A DNA stretch of 63,726 nucleotides from an uncultured Acidobacteriota bacterium (lineage in GTDB: Bacteria; Acidobacteriota; Polarisedimenticolia; Polarisedimenticolales; JAIQFR01). Made by a program: the position numbers and the translations under genes. The stretch is taken from positions 1-63,726 of the forward strand of contig CALMJU010000043.1 of the NCBI GenBank assembly GCA_937864465.1. Reading direction: 5' to 3'. The notes under the pieces are model-generated. The model saw only the letters and a list, made by a program, of their open reading frames with translations. It made no database searches and was not told the origin of the DNA. How positions within the stretch are numbered: the first letter of the stretch is position 1; each line of letters starts with the position of its first letter. This document shows, in pieces, positions 18,402-27,566 of this stretch.

Positions 18402-20042
18402 ATGAGCCAGGAAAGGCGGATGAGACCGGCCGAGCCGCGGGCCTCGGCCGGAACCGATCGCGAGTTCTCGACGGTGTCGGGGATGCCGATCGACCGTCTG
18501 TACGGTCCCGAGAGCCTCGGGCCCGACTGGAGGTTCGAGGAGCGGCTCGGGGGGCCGGGGGAGTTCCCGTTCACGCGGGGGATCCACCCCACGATGTACC
18601 GCGGGCGCGTCTGGACGATGCGGCAGTTCGCCGGCTTCGGGACGGCGGAGCAGACGAACCGGAGGTTCCACTACCTCCTGGACCACGGGCAGACCGGCCT
18701 TTCCGTCGCCTTCGACCTGCCGACGCTGATGGGGCGTGACAGCGACGACCCGATGTGCCGGGGAGAGGTCGGCAAGGAGGGGGTCGCCGTCGACACCCTG
18801 GCGGACATGGAGGCCCTCTTCGAGCGCATTCCGCTCGACGGGGTCTCGACGTCGATGACGATCAACGCCCCCGCGGCCGTGCTCTTCGCGATGTACCTGG
18901 CCGTGGCGGAGAAGCAGGGGGTCTCTTTCGATCGGCTCGCCGGGACGCTGCAGAACGACATCCTGAAGGAGTACATCGCGCAGAAGGAGTGGATCTATCC
19001 GCCCCGTCCGAGCCTGCGGATCATCACCGACCTCCTGGCGTTCTGCGCGGAGCAGGTCCCGCGCTGGAACACGATCTCCATCTCGGGCTACCACATCCGC
19101 GAAGCGGGCTCGACCGCGGCGCAGGAGCTCGCGTTCACCGTCGCGGACGGGATCGGGTACGTGCAGGCGGGGATCGAGGCGGGGCTGGACGTCGACGTCT
19201 TCGCCCCGCGCCTTTCCTTCTTCTTCAACTCCCACAACGACTTCTTCGAGGAGATCGCGAAGATGCGGGCCGCGCGGCGGCTCTGGGCCCGGATCATGAA
19301 GGAGCGCTTCGGCGCGAGGGATCCGAAGTCCTGGATGCTCCGGTTCCACACGCAGACCGCGGGATGCTCCTTGACCGCGCAGCAGCCCTACAACAACGTC
19401 GTGCGCGTCACGGTGCAGGCGCTGGCCGCCGTGCTGGGGGGAACGCAGTCCCTGCACACGAACTCCCTCGACGAGACGCTCGCGCTTCCCAGCGAGGCGT
19501 CCGTCAGGCTCGCCCTGCGGACTCAGCAGATCCTCGCCGAGGAGTCCGGCGTGACGAACACGGTGGACCCCTTGGGCGGCTCTTACTTCGTCGAGGCGCT
19601 GACCGATCGCCTGGAGGCGGAAGCGCGCGCGTACCTCGCGCGCATCGACGATCTCGGCGGGGTCGTGGCGGCGATCGAGGCGGGATTTCCGCAGCGGGAG
19701 ATCGCGGACGCGGCGTACCGGTACCAGCGCGAGATCGACGGCGGCCGCAAGACGATCGTCGGCCTGAACAAGTACGTCTCGGAGGACGCGACGAGACCGG
19801 AGATCCTCAAGGTGGACGAGGCGGTCGAGCGGACGCAGGTCGAGCGCCTGCGGCGCTTGCGGGCCGAGAGGGGCGCGGGCGCGGTCCGGGCGAGCCTTGA
19901 CGCCCTCGTCGACGGGGCGCGGAACGGAGGCAATCTCCTCCCTCTGATGCTCGACGCGGCGCGCGCGTACGCGACGGTGGGGGAGATCTGCGGCGCCCTC
20001 GTCCCCGTGTTCGGGCGCTACCGGGAGGTCTCCTTCCTGTGA
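18402..20042 (+). CDS. icmA: B12-dependent acyl-CoA mutase large subunit, isobutyryl-CoA mutase type
   Basis: A 546-residue catalytic TIM-barrel subunit without its own B12 domain, the size of IcmA. The family core is clear: [64 protein letters not shown]. Two substrate-selecting positions differ from methylmalonyl-CoA mutase. The tyrosine equivalent to Tyr89 of the Propionibacterium enzyme is Phe76 (MRQFAGF), and the arginine equivalent to Arg207 is Gln194 (EYIAQKEW). Phe plus Gln is the pair described for isobutyryl-CoA mutase; the catalytic His is kept (His231). The predicted reaction is isobutyryl-CoA to n-butyryl-CoA and back, with adenosylcobalamin. It lies 37 bp upstream of its small subunit. 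An internal ATG at 18420 is an alternative start. Confidence 0.8.
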   Translation: MSQERRMRPAEPRASAGTDREFSTVSGMPIDRLYGPESLGPDWRFEERLGGPGEFPFTRGIHPTMYRGRVWTMRQFAGFGTAEQTNRRFHYLLDHGQTGLSVAFDLPTLMGRDSDDPMCRGEVGKEGVAVDTLADMEALFERIPLDGVSTSMTINAPAAVLFAMYLAVAEKQGVSFDRLAGTLQNDILKEYIAQKEWIYPPRPSLRIITDLLAFCAEQVPRWNTISISGYHIREAGSTAAQELAFTVADGIGYVQAGIEAGLDVDVFAPRLSFFFNSHNDFFEEIAKMRAARRLWARIMKERFGARDPKSWMLRFHTQTAGCSLTAQQPYNNVVRVTVQALAAVLGGTQSLHTNSLDETLALPSEASVRLALRTQQILAEESGVTNTVDPLGGSYFVEALTDRLEAEARAYLARIDDLGGVVAAIEAGFPQREIADAAYRYQREIDGGRKTIVGLNKYVSEDATRPEILKVDEAVERTQVERLRRLRAERGAGAVRASLDALVDGARNGGNLLPLMLDAARAYATVGEICGALVPVFGRYREVSFL

Positions 20043-20079
20043 GGAGGCGCGCCCGGCGCGCCTCCCGACGAGGGTCGAG

Positions 20080-20493
20080 ATGAGCGAACCCAGGAAGCTC
20101 AGGCTGCTCGTGGGGAAGGTCGGCCTCGACGGCCACGACCGGGGCGCGAAGGTGATCGCGCGGGCGTTCCGCGACGCGGGGTTCGAGGTGGTGTACACGG
20201 GTCTGCACCAGTCGCCGGAAACCGTCGCGGCGACCGCGGTGCAGGAGGATGTGGACGCGGTGGCGCTCTCGATCCTGTCGGGGGCCCACATGCACCTGTT
20301 CCCGAGGGTCATCGAGCTCCTGCGCGAGGCGGGCGCGGGAGACATCCCGGTCTTCGGCGGGGGGATCGTGCCGGACGAGGACATCCCCGCGCTGAAGGCC
20401 GCCGGGGTTCTGGAGGTCTTCACTCCGGGCACGTCGCTCGACGCCGCGGTCGAATGGGTGCGATCCCATATCCGGCCGCGCCGGGTCGCCTGA
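20080..20493 (+). CDS. icmB: B12-binding small subunit of the acyl-CoA mutase
   Basis: A 137-residue cobalamin-binding domain with the base-off signature D17-x-H19-x-x-G22 (DGHDRG), then SILSGAHM and [12 protein letters not shown], the loops that hold the nucleotide tail. The size matches stand-alone IcmB-type subunits. It pairs with the upstream large subunit to form the active enzyme. No MeaB-type G-protein chaperone or methylmalonyl-CoA epimerase is next to it, which argues weakly against a dedicated propionate pathway here. Confidence 0.9.
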   Translation: MSEPRKLRLLVGKVGLDGHDRGAKVIARAFRDAGFEVVYTGLHQSPETVAATAVQEDVDAVALSILSGAHMHLFPRVIELLREAGAGDIPVFGGGIVPDEDIPALKAAGVLEVFTPGTSLDAAVEWVRSHIRPRRVA

Positions 20494-20545
20494 GCGGGCC
20501 GGGGAGCGCGGAAGAGGACGGCGCTCGAGGGAAGCGAGGTGCGGG

Positions 20546-21304
20546 ATGTCCAGAAGGATTCTGGTCGCTGACGACAGCGTCACGATTCGCAAGATCGTGG
20601 AGATCACCTTCAGCGACACGGACATCCGGGTGGACGCCGTCGCCAGCGGTGCGGAGGCGCTGGAGCGCTTCTCGGAGGCGCCGCCCGATCTGGTGATCGC
20701 GGACGTCGTGATGCCGGGGCCGAGCGGATACGAGGTGTGCGAGCGGATCAAGGCTTCCGCGCGGCCGGTGCCGGTTCTCCTCTTGGCGGGGACGTTCGAG
20801 CCGTTCGACAGGAAGAGAGCCGTCTCGTGCGGCGCCGACGGTCATCTCGTCAAGCCGTTCGAGTCCCGCACGCTCCTCGATCGCGTCGCGGACCTGCTCT
20901 CGCGAAAGGAGGCCGCGCCCCTCCCGGTTCCGGAGGCCGAGGCTCCTCCGCCGAGCGAGCCGGCCCTGGCGAGCGCGCGGATCGGAGAGCCGCTCCCGCG
21001 CGCGCCGTGGGAGGTCGGTGCCGCCGCGCCCGCGGAGGAAGGCGGGGCGAGCCCCGCGGCCGGGCCGGAGGCGGCCGCTCCGGCCGACGGGCAGGCGTCC
21101 CTCGGCGCGGAGGAGGAGGTCCTTTCCTCCGCCCCCGCGCTGCCCTCGGGGGAGTTCTTCGACGCGGTGGTCCACGAGGTCGTGCGACGGCTTTCGAAAG
21201 ACGTGGTCCAGGAGATCGCGTGGGACGTGGTGCCGGATCTCGCGGAGACGATCATTCGCGACCGGCTGCGCGACATCGAGCGGGAGGAGCGCGAGCGCGG
21301 GTGA
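20546..21304 (+). CDS. Response regulator with a C-terminal helical domain
   Basis: A 252-residue protein. Residues 1-118 are a receiver domain with D9/D10, phospho-acceptor D53 (VIADVVMPGPSGYE) and K103 (HLVKPFE). A Pro/Ala/Glu-rich linker (120-205) leads to a conserved C-terminal helix set ending VVQEIAWDVVPDLAETIIRD. That tail recurs in receivers of Acidobacteriota and deltaproteobacterial lineages, often near motility or chemosensory genes, but its partner is unknown. There is no DNA-binding domain and no kinase in the window. It is followed after 18 bp by valS. Confidence 0.85.
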   Translation: MSRRILVADDSVTIRKIVEITFSDTDIRVDAVASGAEALERFSEAPPDLVIADVVMPGPSGYEVCERIKASARPVPVLLLAGTFEPFDRKRAVSCGADGHLVKPFESRTLLDRVADLLSRKEAAPLPVPEAEAPPPSEPALASARIGEPLPRAPWEVGAAAPAEEGGASPAAGPEAAAPADGQASLGAEEEVLSSAPALPSGEFFDAVVHEVVRRLSKDVVQEIAWDVVPDLAETIIRDRLRDIEREERERG

Positions 21305-21322
21305 CGTGGGAGGGGCGCGGCG

Positions 21323-24013
21323 ATGCCGCCGCCCGGGAGAGGAGCGGTCGAGGTTCCGATGGAGATCGAAAAGGAGTTCCGCCCGGAGAAGGTCGAGGCC
21401 CGGTGGTATCGGGAATGGGTCGAGAGCGGGCTTTTCTCGGCGCACCCCGACTCCGGCCTCGAGCCCTGGAGCATCGTGCTCCCGCCTCCCAACGTCACCG
21501 GCGCCCTGCACATCGGGCACGTTCTGAATCACACGCTCCACGACGTGCTGGCGCGGCGGAAGCGGATGCAAGGGCGGGACGTCCTGTGGCTTCCGGGGAC
21601 CGACCATGCGGGGATCGCCACGCAGACCGTGGTCGAGCGGGAGCTCGCCAAGGCGGGGACGGACCGCCACGCTCTCGGGCGCGAGGCCTTCGTGGAGCGG
21701 GTCTGGGAGTGGAAGCGTACGTACGGGGGGCGCATCGTCGAGTCGCTCAAGGGGCTCGGATCCTCCTGCGACTGGACCCGGGAGCGCTTCACCCTGGACG
21801 AGCGGCTCTCCCGCGCCGTGCGAGCGGCGTTCGTGCGCCTGTACCGGGAGAACCTGATCTACCGCGACCGCTGGATCGTGAACTGGTGCCCTCGCTGCCA
21901 CAGCGCGATCTCGGACCTGGAGACGGTGCACCGGGAGATGCGGGGAAAGCTCTACACGGTGCGCTATCCGGCCTCGGACGGGAAGGGCAAGGGGGTGCAG
22001 GTCGCGACGACGCGCCCCGAGACGATGCTCGGGGACACGGGCGTGGCCGTGCATCCGGACGACGAGCGCTTCCGGTCGCTGATCGGCCGGCAGGTCCTGC
22101 TCCCGATCGTGGGGCGGGTCCTCCCGGTCATCGCCGATTCGTTCGTCGATCCGCAATTCGGAACCGGGGCGGTGAAAGTCACTCCCGCCCACGATCCGAA
22201 CGACTTCGCGGCGGGGAGGCGCCACGGTCTGGCGGAGATCGTCGTCATCGACACCGACGGCCGCATGACGGAGGAGGCGGGGGAGTTCGCGGGGCTCGAT
22301 CGGTTCCAGGCCCGCAAGAGGATCGTCCAGCGACTCGAGGAGCAGGGGCTTCTCGTGGCGACCACCGAGCACGAGCACGCGATCGGGCACTGCCAGCGGT
22401 GCGGAACGATGATCGAGCCGCTCCTCTCGACCCAGTGGTTCGTCCGGACCGCGCCGCTCGCGGCGCCCGCCATCGCGGCGGTCGAGGAGGGGCGGACGCA
22501 GTTCGTTCCCTCGGCGTGGGCGAAGACGTACTTCGAGTGGATGCGGAACATCCACGACTGGTGCATCTCGCGACAGCTCTGGTGGGGGCACCGGATCCCC
22601 GCCTGGTACTGCGACGCCTGCGCGACCGTCGAGGTTTCGGAGGAGGACCCCGCAGCCTGCCCGCGTTGCGGCGGAGCGCTGCGACAGGACGAGGATGTCC
22701 TCGACACGTGGTTCTCCTCCGCCCTCTGGCCGTTCAGCACGCTCGGATGGCCCGAGCGCACGCCGGATCTCCAGAGGTACTACCCGACGACCCTCCTGAT
22801 CACGGCGTTCGACATCATCTTTTTCTGGGTGGCCCGGATGATGATGATGGGCTTGAAGTTCATGGGGGACGTCCCGTTTCGCGAGGTCTACATCCACGGC
22901 CTCGTGCGAGACGCCTCCGGACAGAAGATGTCGAAGTCGAAGGGGAACACGATCGAGCCGCAGGAGCTGCAGCGGCGTTACGGCACGGACGCCGTCCGGT
23001 TCACGATGGCGATCCTCGCGGCGCCCGGGAACGACATTCCCCTCTCGCCGGAGCGCATGGAAGGGTACCGCGCCTTCGCAAACAAGCTGTGGAACGCGTG
23101 CCGGTTCGTGCTTCTCCGTCTCGGCGACGCCCCGAGGCCTCCGCGCTTCCGGGAGGAGGACCTGACCCTCACGGACCGGTGGATCCTCTCCCGGACCCAC
23201 CACGTGGTGCGGGAGGTGGACCAGGCGCTCGACGAGTACCGCTTCGACCGCGCGGCCGATGCTCTGTACCACTTCGCCTGGCACGAGTTCTGCGACTGGT
23301 ACATCGAGATCGTGAAGCCGGACCTCGCGCCGGAAGAGTCGGCCTCGCCGCGCGCCGCGACCGCGCGGGCCGTCCTCCTCGAGGTCCTCGACACCCTGCT
23401 GCGCCTCCTGCATCCCTTCGTTCCGTTCCTCACGGAGGAGCTCTGGCAAAAGCTGCCCCATGAGGGGGCCTACCTGGCCTCGGCGCGATGGCCGGAGCTC
23501 GACGAGCGGCGCCTGGACGTCCGGGCCGAGAGGGACGTCGAGATCCTCCGGGACCTCGTCGTGAAGATCCGGAACCTCAGGGCGGAATCGAACATCGACC
23601 CCGCCAAGCGAATCGAGGTCCTCGCCCACGCGTCGAGCGCGCGCAACGCGAAGTTCGTCCGGGAGGTCGCGCCCCTGATCGCGAGCCTCGTGCGCGCCTC
23701 CTCGGTCCGGGTGGTCGACGGCATCGACTCCGGCGTCGTTGCGGCGCGGTGCCTGGTCCGCGGAATCGAGGTCGCGCTCCCGCTCTCGGGCCTCCTGGAC
23801 CTCGACGCGGAGCGGGCCCGCCTGAAGCGGGAGCTCGGCAAGGTGGAGCAGGAGGCGGAGGAGCGCGCCAGGAAGCTGGGGAACGAGACGTTCCTCCTCC
23901 GCGCCCCCGCCGCGGTGGTGGAGAAGGAGCGCTCGCTGCAGCGAGAGATTCTCGAGCGGAAGAAGAAGCTGGAGGGCGCTCTCGCAGTGCTCGGGAGCGG
24001 GGAGGCGAGTTGA
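21323..24013 (+). CDS. valS: Valyl-tRNA synthetase
   Basis: An 896-residue class Ia synthetase. HIGH motif at 63-66 (ALHIGH), KMSKS at 535-539, an editing (CP1) domain with ATTRPETMLGDT, a zinc-ribbon-like insertion (CDAC near 432, CPRC near 449), the anticodon-binding domain and the C-terminal coiled-coil arm (AERARLKRELGKVEQEAEERARKLGNE). It charges tRNA-Val and edits threonine. The ATG at 21323 has GGGAGGGG 8 nt upstream; ATG 21359 is a weaker alternative. Its stop overlaps the nadC TTG start by 4 nt, so the genes are coupled. No T-box leader is present. Confidence 0.97.
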   Translation: MPPPGRGAVEVPMEIEKEFRPEKVEARWYREWVESGLFSAHPDSGLEPWSIVLPPPNVTGALHIGHVLNHTLHDVLARRKRMQGRDVLWLPGTDHAGIATQTVVERELAKAGTDRHALGREAFVERVWEWKRTYGGRIVESLKGLGSSCDWTRERFTLDERLSRAVRAAFVRLYRENLIYRDRWIVNWCPRCHSAISDLETVHREMRGKLYTVRYPASDGKGKGVQVATTRPETMLGDTGVAVHPDDERFRSLIGRQVLLPIVGRVLPVIADSFVDPQFGTGAVKVTPAHDPNDFAAGRRHGLAEIVVIDTDGRMTEEAGEFAGLDRFQARKRIVQRLEEQGLLVATTEHEHAIGHCQRCGTMIEPLLSTQWFVRTAPLAAPAIAAVEEGRTQFVPSAWAKTYFEWMRNIHDWCISRQLWWGHRIPAWYCDACATVEVSEEDPAACPRCGGALRQDEDVLDTWFSSALWPFSTLGWPERTPDLQRYYPTTLLITAFDIIFFWVARMMMMGLKFMGDVPFREVYIHGLVRDASGQKMSKSKGNTIEPQELQRRYGTDAVRFTMAILAAPGNDIPLSPERMEGYRAFANKLWNACRFVLLRLGDAPRPPRFREEDLTLTDRWILSRTHHVVREVDQALDEYRFDRAADALYHFAWHEFCDWYIEIVKPDLAPEESASPRAATARAVLLEVLDTLLRLLHPFVPFLTEELWQKLPHEGAYLASARWPELDERRLDVRAERDVEILRDLVVKIRNLRAESNIDPAKRIEVLAHASSARNAKFVREVAPLIASLVRASSVRVVDGIDSGVVAARCLVRGIEVALPLSGLLDLDAERARLKRELGKVEQEAEERARKLGNETFLLRAPAAVVEKERSLQREILERKKKLEGALAVLGSGEAS

Positions 24014-24867
24014 AGCCGCCCCGCCTCGACCTCGACGCCGTGCGCCGGATCGTCCGGGCGGCCCTGGAGGAGGACCTGGGCGAGGCGGGGGACCTCACGA
24101 CGACGGCGGTCGTTCCGGAGGCTCTCCGGGGCACCGGGCGCCTGGTCGCGCGATCGCGGTTGGCGGTTGCGGGCCTCGCCGTGGCGGGCGAGGTGTTCGC
24201 CGCCCTCGACGAGACGCTTCGCTTCGAGGCCAGGATCGAGGAGGGAGCGGTCGCCGAGGCCGGCGCCGTCCTGGCGGTGGTCCGCGGGGCTGCGCGGCCG
24301 ATCCTCTCGGGCGAGCGGACCGCGCTGAACTTCCTGGGGCGGATGTGCGGGATCGCGACGGCCGTGCGGGATGCCGTGGCCGAGATCGAAGGCACGGGCG
24401 CCACCGTCCTCGACACCCGGAAGACGGCGCCGGGCCTCCGCATCCTCGACAAGTACGCGGTCGCGGCAGGGGGAGGACGAAACCACCGGCGCGGGCTCTA
24501 CGACGAGGTGATGATCAAGGACACGCATCTCGCGGTCGCGGGCCCGGTCGGCGCGGCGGTGCGCCGCGCTCTCGCCGCGGGTCACCCGCCCGCGATCGTG
24601 ACGGTCGAGGTCCGCTCGGAGCGGGAGATGGAAGAGGCGATCCGGGCGGGGGCGACCCGGATCCTCCTGGACAACATGAGCCCGGCCGCGCTGCGAAGCT
24701 GTGTTCGAGCGGCCGGCGGCCGCGCGCGACTCGAGGCGTCGGGGGGATTGAGGCCTGGGAGCTTGCGGGAAGTCGCGGAGTCCGGGGTCGATTTCCTGAG
24801 CCTCGGCTGGCTCACGCACTCCTCTCCCGTCGCGGACGTCGCCCTGGAAATGGAGGCGGAGATCTGA
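24010..24867 (+). CDS. nadC: Nicotinate-nucleotide pyrophosphorylase (quinolinate phosphoribosyltransferase)
   Basis: A 285-residue protein starting at TTG 24010, overlapping the valS stop (TTGA). It converts quinolinate and PRPP to nicotinate mononucleotide in de novo NAD synthesis. Seen: EDLGEAGDLTT, RTALNFLGRMCGIAT, DTRKTAPGLR, KYAVAAGGGRNHRRGLYDEVMIKDTH, and the phosphate-binding end LEASGGL. GGAGGCG precedes the start. No nadA or nadB is nearby. Its end overlaps the next gene. Confidence 0.95.
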   Translation: MKPPRLDLDAVRRIVRAALEEDLGEAGDLTTTAVVPEALRGTGRLVARSRLAVAGLAVAGEVFAALDETLRFEARIEEGAVAEAGAVLAVVRGAARPILSGERTALNFLGRMCGIATAVRDAVAEIEGTGATVLDTRKTAPGLRILDKYAVAAGGGRNHRRGLYDEVMIKDTHLAVAGPVGAAVRRALAAGHPPAIVTVEVRSEREMEEAIRAGATRILLDNMSPAALRSCVRAAGGRARLEASGGLRPGSLREVAESGVDFLSLGWLTHSSPVADVALEMEAEI

Positions 24868-25673
24868 CGCCGTTCGACGCCGCGAGGCTCGCGGATCTCC
24901 TCGCCGGGACGAGGTTCGCGGGGCGGCTCGTGCTCCTGGGGACCGTCGACTCGACGAGCGACGAGCTGCGCCGACGTCTCCGGGAAGGGGACCCGGCGGG
25001 AACGGTCGTGATCGCGGAGGAGCAGACCTCGGGGCGCGGGCGGCTCGGGCGTTCCTGGTACTCGCCGGGGGGGGAAGGGCTGTACCTCTCGGCTTCGTTC
25101 CGGTCGGACCGGCCGCCGAGGGAGCTCCCGCGCTGGGCGATCGCTGCCGCTGCTGCGGCGTGTCTCGCCTGCCGCGGGGTCGGCGGCGCCTCCTACGCGG
25201 TCGAGTGGCCGAACGACGTGGTGCACAGGGGCCGGAAGGTCGCCGGAACGCTCGTGGAAGCGCGGGTCACCGGCGAGGCGGTGGAGGACCTGATCGTGGG
25301 CACGGGCGTCAACGTCAATCAGGAGGCGGGGGCCTTCCCCCCGGGCCTCGCGGGCCGCGCGACCTCGCTCCGCGCGGAGATCGGAGGACCGATGGTGGAT
25401 CGCGAGCAGGTCGCCGCCGTCTTCCTCGATCGGCTCGACGAGCTCTCCGCCGCGCTCGAGAGGGGGGAGTGGGAGCCCGTGCTGTCGCTGTGGCTGACTC
25501 TGGCTCCGGACGCCGTGGGCCGTCGCGTCCGGGTGCTGCCGGGGGGCGGCGCGCCCGAGTACGACGGGGTCACGCGCGGGCTCGATGCGTGCGGCGCGCT
25601 GGTGGTCGAGGATTCCTCGGGCCGTCTTCGTCCCGTACTCATGGCCGATGCGGTCCGCTACGGGGAGGTCTGA
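24864..25673 (+). CDS. birA: Biotin-[acetyl-CoA-carboxylase] ligase, probable CTG start
   Basis: A 269-residue catalytic biotin ligase without the DNA-binding domain of E. coli BirA. Core motifs: VDSTSDELRRRL, biotin loop TSGRGRLGRSWYSPGGEGLY, EWPNDVV, KVAGTLVEA, and the SH3-like C-terminal domain. It attaches biotin to the carboxylase carrier protein. No ATG, GTG or TTG lies in frame close upstream of the conserved region. The best start is CTG 24864, which overlaps the nadC stop (CTGA) and sits about 8 nt after GGAGG. Because it lacks the repressor domain, it is not expected to regulate biotin synthesis. Confidence 0.9.
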   Translation: MTPFDAARLADLLAGTRFAGRLVLLGTVDSTSDELRRRLREGDPAGTVVIAEEQTSGRGRLGRSWYSPGGEGLYLSASFRSDRPPRELPRWAIAAAAAACLACRGVGGASYAVEWPNDVVHRGRKVAGTLVEARVTGEAVEDLIVGTGVNVNQEAGAFPPGLAGRATSLRAEIGGPMVDREQVAAVFLDRLDELSAALERGEWEPVLSLWLTLAPDAVGRRVRVLPGGGAPEYDGVTRGLDACGALVVEDSSGRLRPVLMADAVRYGEV

Positions 25674-25675
25674 AC

Positions 25676-26443
25676 GTGCTGCTCGCAGTCGACGTCGGGA
25701 ACTCGCACACCGTCCTCGGGCTCTTCGAGAAGGACGACCTCCGGGCGCACTGGCGGATCTCGACGAGGAGGGGCGCCACGACGGACGAGATCGGGGTCCT
25801 CGTGCGCGCGCTGTTCCTCGGAGCGGGAATCGATCCGACGGCGGTCGGCGCCGTCGCGGTCGCCTCCGTCGTGCCGGACCTAAACCGGGCGCTGGCGACG
25901 GCGGGCGAGCGGTACTTCGGACGCGAGCCGCTGTTCGTGGGGCCGGGGGTCCGCACCGGGATGCCGATCCTGTACGAGAATCCCCACGAGGTGGGAGCCG
26001 ACCGCATCGTCAACGCGGTGGCGGCGCTCCAGCGCTTCGGGGCGCCCGTCATCGTCCTCGATTTCGGCACCGCCACGACGCTCGACGTCGTCAGCGGGAG
26101 AGGGGAGTACCTCGGCGGCGTCATCGCGCCCGGGATCGGCGTTTCCGCCGAGGCGCTGTTCTCGCGCGCCGCGCGCCTGTCCCGGGTCGACATCAGGAGG
26201 CCGTCACGCGTCATAGGGAGGACGACCGAGGAGAGCGTGCAGTCCGGCCTCTTCCACGGTTATGCGGCGCTCGTCGAGGGGCTCGTCGCGCGGGTCCGCG
26301 AGGACCTCGGCTCGCCTGCGAGCGTGATCGCCACGGGAGGATTCGCGCCCGTGCTCGAGGAAGCCCTCCCGTCGCTCCAGGCCGTGGATCCCCATCTGAC
26401 CCTCCACGGCCTGCGCATCGTGTGGGAGAGGAACCGCAGGTGA
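25676..26443 (+). CDS. coaX: Type III pantothenate kinase
   Basis: A 255-residue CoaX, the first step of CoA synthesis. Motifs: LAVDVGNSHTVLG (phosphate-1 loop, residues 3-15), GADRIVNAVAA, VLDFGTATTLDVV (phosphate-2 and substrate Asp), GGVIAPG, and ATGGFAPVL. The type III enzyme is insensitive to CoA feedback and usually needs K+ or NH4+. GTG start with GGGGAGG just upstream. The birA-coaX order is common in bacteria. Its stop overlaps the next start by 4 nt. Confidence 0.96.
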   Translation: MLLAVDVGNSHTVLGLFEKDDLRAHWRISTRRGATTDEIGVLVRALFLGAGIDPTAVGAVAVASVVPDLNRALATAGERYFGREPLFVGPGVRTGMPILYENPHEVGADRIVNAVAALQRFGAPVIVLDFGTATTLDVVSGRGEYLGGVIAPGIGVSAEALFSRAARLSRVDIRRPSRVIGRTTEESVQSGLFHGYAALVEGLVARVREDLGSPASVIATGGFAPVLEEALPSLQAVDPHLTLHGLRIVWERNRR

Positions 26444-26910
26444 GATTGCTCTTCGTGTGCAGCGGCAACATCTGCCGGAGCGCGATGGCAGCCGCGTACG
26501 CGAGGGACCGGTTGGCGCGCTCGGGCCTTTGCGGGGTGGTGGTGGAATCGGCGGGGACCCTGGGGCTCGAGGAGGAGCGAGCGTCTCCCGCAGCGGTCCA
26601 GGTCCTGCGCGAGGGGGGCCTCGACCTGTCGGGACACCGGTCGAGGGGGTTGGAGAGCGTGCGGCCGTGCGCCGCGGAGATCGTGATCGGGATGGAGCGG
26701 TCGCATCTCGAGGCGGTGGAGAGGCTGTGCGGGACCTCGGCGCAGGAGCGGCATCTCCTGCGCGCCTTCGAGGGCGGCGCGGATCCGAGAGGCGGCGCGC
26801 CCGATCTCGAGGACCCGATCGGGGGGCCGATCGAGGGGTACCGCGAGTGCTTCGAGGCGATCCGGGCCTGCGTGGATCACCTCGTGGCGCGCCTCGAGAG
26901 GGGTTCGTGA
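26440..26910 (+). CDS. Low-molecular-weight protein-tyrosine phosphatase
   Basis: A 156-residue protein with the CX5R nucleophile loop CSGNICR (C7-R13) at the N-terminus and the general-acid Asp in DLEDP (D125). These are the defining residues of the LMW-PTP fold; arsenate reductases share it, but the extra cysteine pair is not evident. Bacterial members often dephosphorylate tyrosine kinases of exopolysaccharide export; no such kinase is in the window. GTG start overlapping the coaX stop (GTGA), and its own stop overlaps the next gene the same way. Confidence 0.9.
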   Translation: MRLLFVCSGNICRSAMAAAYARDRLARSGLCGVVVESAGTLGLEEERASPAAVQVLREGGLDLSGHRSRGLESVRPCAAEIVIGMERSHLEAVERLCGTSAQERHLLRAFEGGADPRGGAPDLEDPIGGPIEGYRECFEAIRACVDHLVARLERGS

Positions 26911-27551
26911 CGGTTCGGGGCGGTGGAGCGAGGGCCTACGCCCGGGCCGTCCAGCGCGCGGTCGAGGCGCAGATCGGCCGCCCCTCGGTCCTTTCCCCGC
27001 GCGACTGGGCGTACCTCTCGGACTGGTTCGCTCGCGGGGTTCCGCTCGACATCGTTTTCGATGCGCTGAGCGAGGCGACGCGGCCTCGGCGCTCCCCGCG
27101 GCGCCTCTCGCTCGGGCACCTGGCGCCCGCCGTCGAGGAGGCCCACCGCGCGTGGGTCGAGGGGAAGGCGATCGTCCGCGACACGGCCGAATCCCCTCTC
27201 CCCTCCCGGGAGGAAGTGCAGGCGATCTGGTCCGCTGCCGCGGCTAGGTGCGGGGAGAGGTTGAAGGACGCGATCGAGGGATCGACCGCGATCCTGCGGC
27301 GTGGCGGAGATGCCGAGCGGGCGGACGACGCGCTCGACGATGCGCTTCCGGGTTGCGCTCCGCCGGGCCTCTCGGATCGCGCTCGCGCCGAGGCGGGACG
27401 CGCTCTCGCCCCTTTCCGCGGTCGCATGAGCGCCCCGGCGTTCGAGGAGACCCTGCGACGGGCGGTGGCGGATCGCCTGCGCCGCCTGCTCGGCCTGCCG
27501 AGGGTCGCGCTGACGCGGCCCCCGCTCGACCCCGGGGATCGCGGGGACTGA
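26907..27551 (+). CDS. Conserved-looking protein of unknown function
   Basis: A 214-residue protein, GTG start overlapping the phosphatase stop. I do not recognise a family. The N-terminal part has LSPRDWAYLSDWFARGVPLDIVFDAL, a helix pattern resembling the short 'W..W...G.PL..V' modules seen in some replication-associated and acidobacterial hypothetical proteins. The rest is basic, alanine- and arginine-rich helix with no signal peptide or membrane segment. Codon use and GC match the neighbours, and it is locked by overlap into the valS-comEC run, so it is probably a real gene. Confidence 0.6.
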   Translation: MTVRGGGARAYARAVQRAVEAQIGRPSVLSPRDWAYLSDWFARGVPLDIVFDALSEATRPRRSPRRLSLGHLAPAVEEAHRAWVEGKAIVRDTAESPLPSREEVQAIWSAAAARCGERLKDAIEGSTAILRRGGDAERADDALDDALPGCAPPGLSDRARAEAGRALAPFRGRMSAPAFEETLRRAVADRLRRLLGLPRVALTRPPLDPGDRGD

Positions 27552-27566
27552 CCGATCCGGCCTACA

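Noticed and set aside
18402-20042. Annotation as methylmalonyl-CoA mutase
   Set aside because: The two substrate-defining residues are Phe and Gln, not Tyr and Arg, and no epimerase or MeaB gene is nearby; isobutyryl-CoA mutase fits better.
20420-23629. Long minus-strand frame opposite the response regulator and valS
   Set aside because: Low-complexity shadow of valS; no conserved motif.
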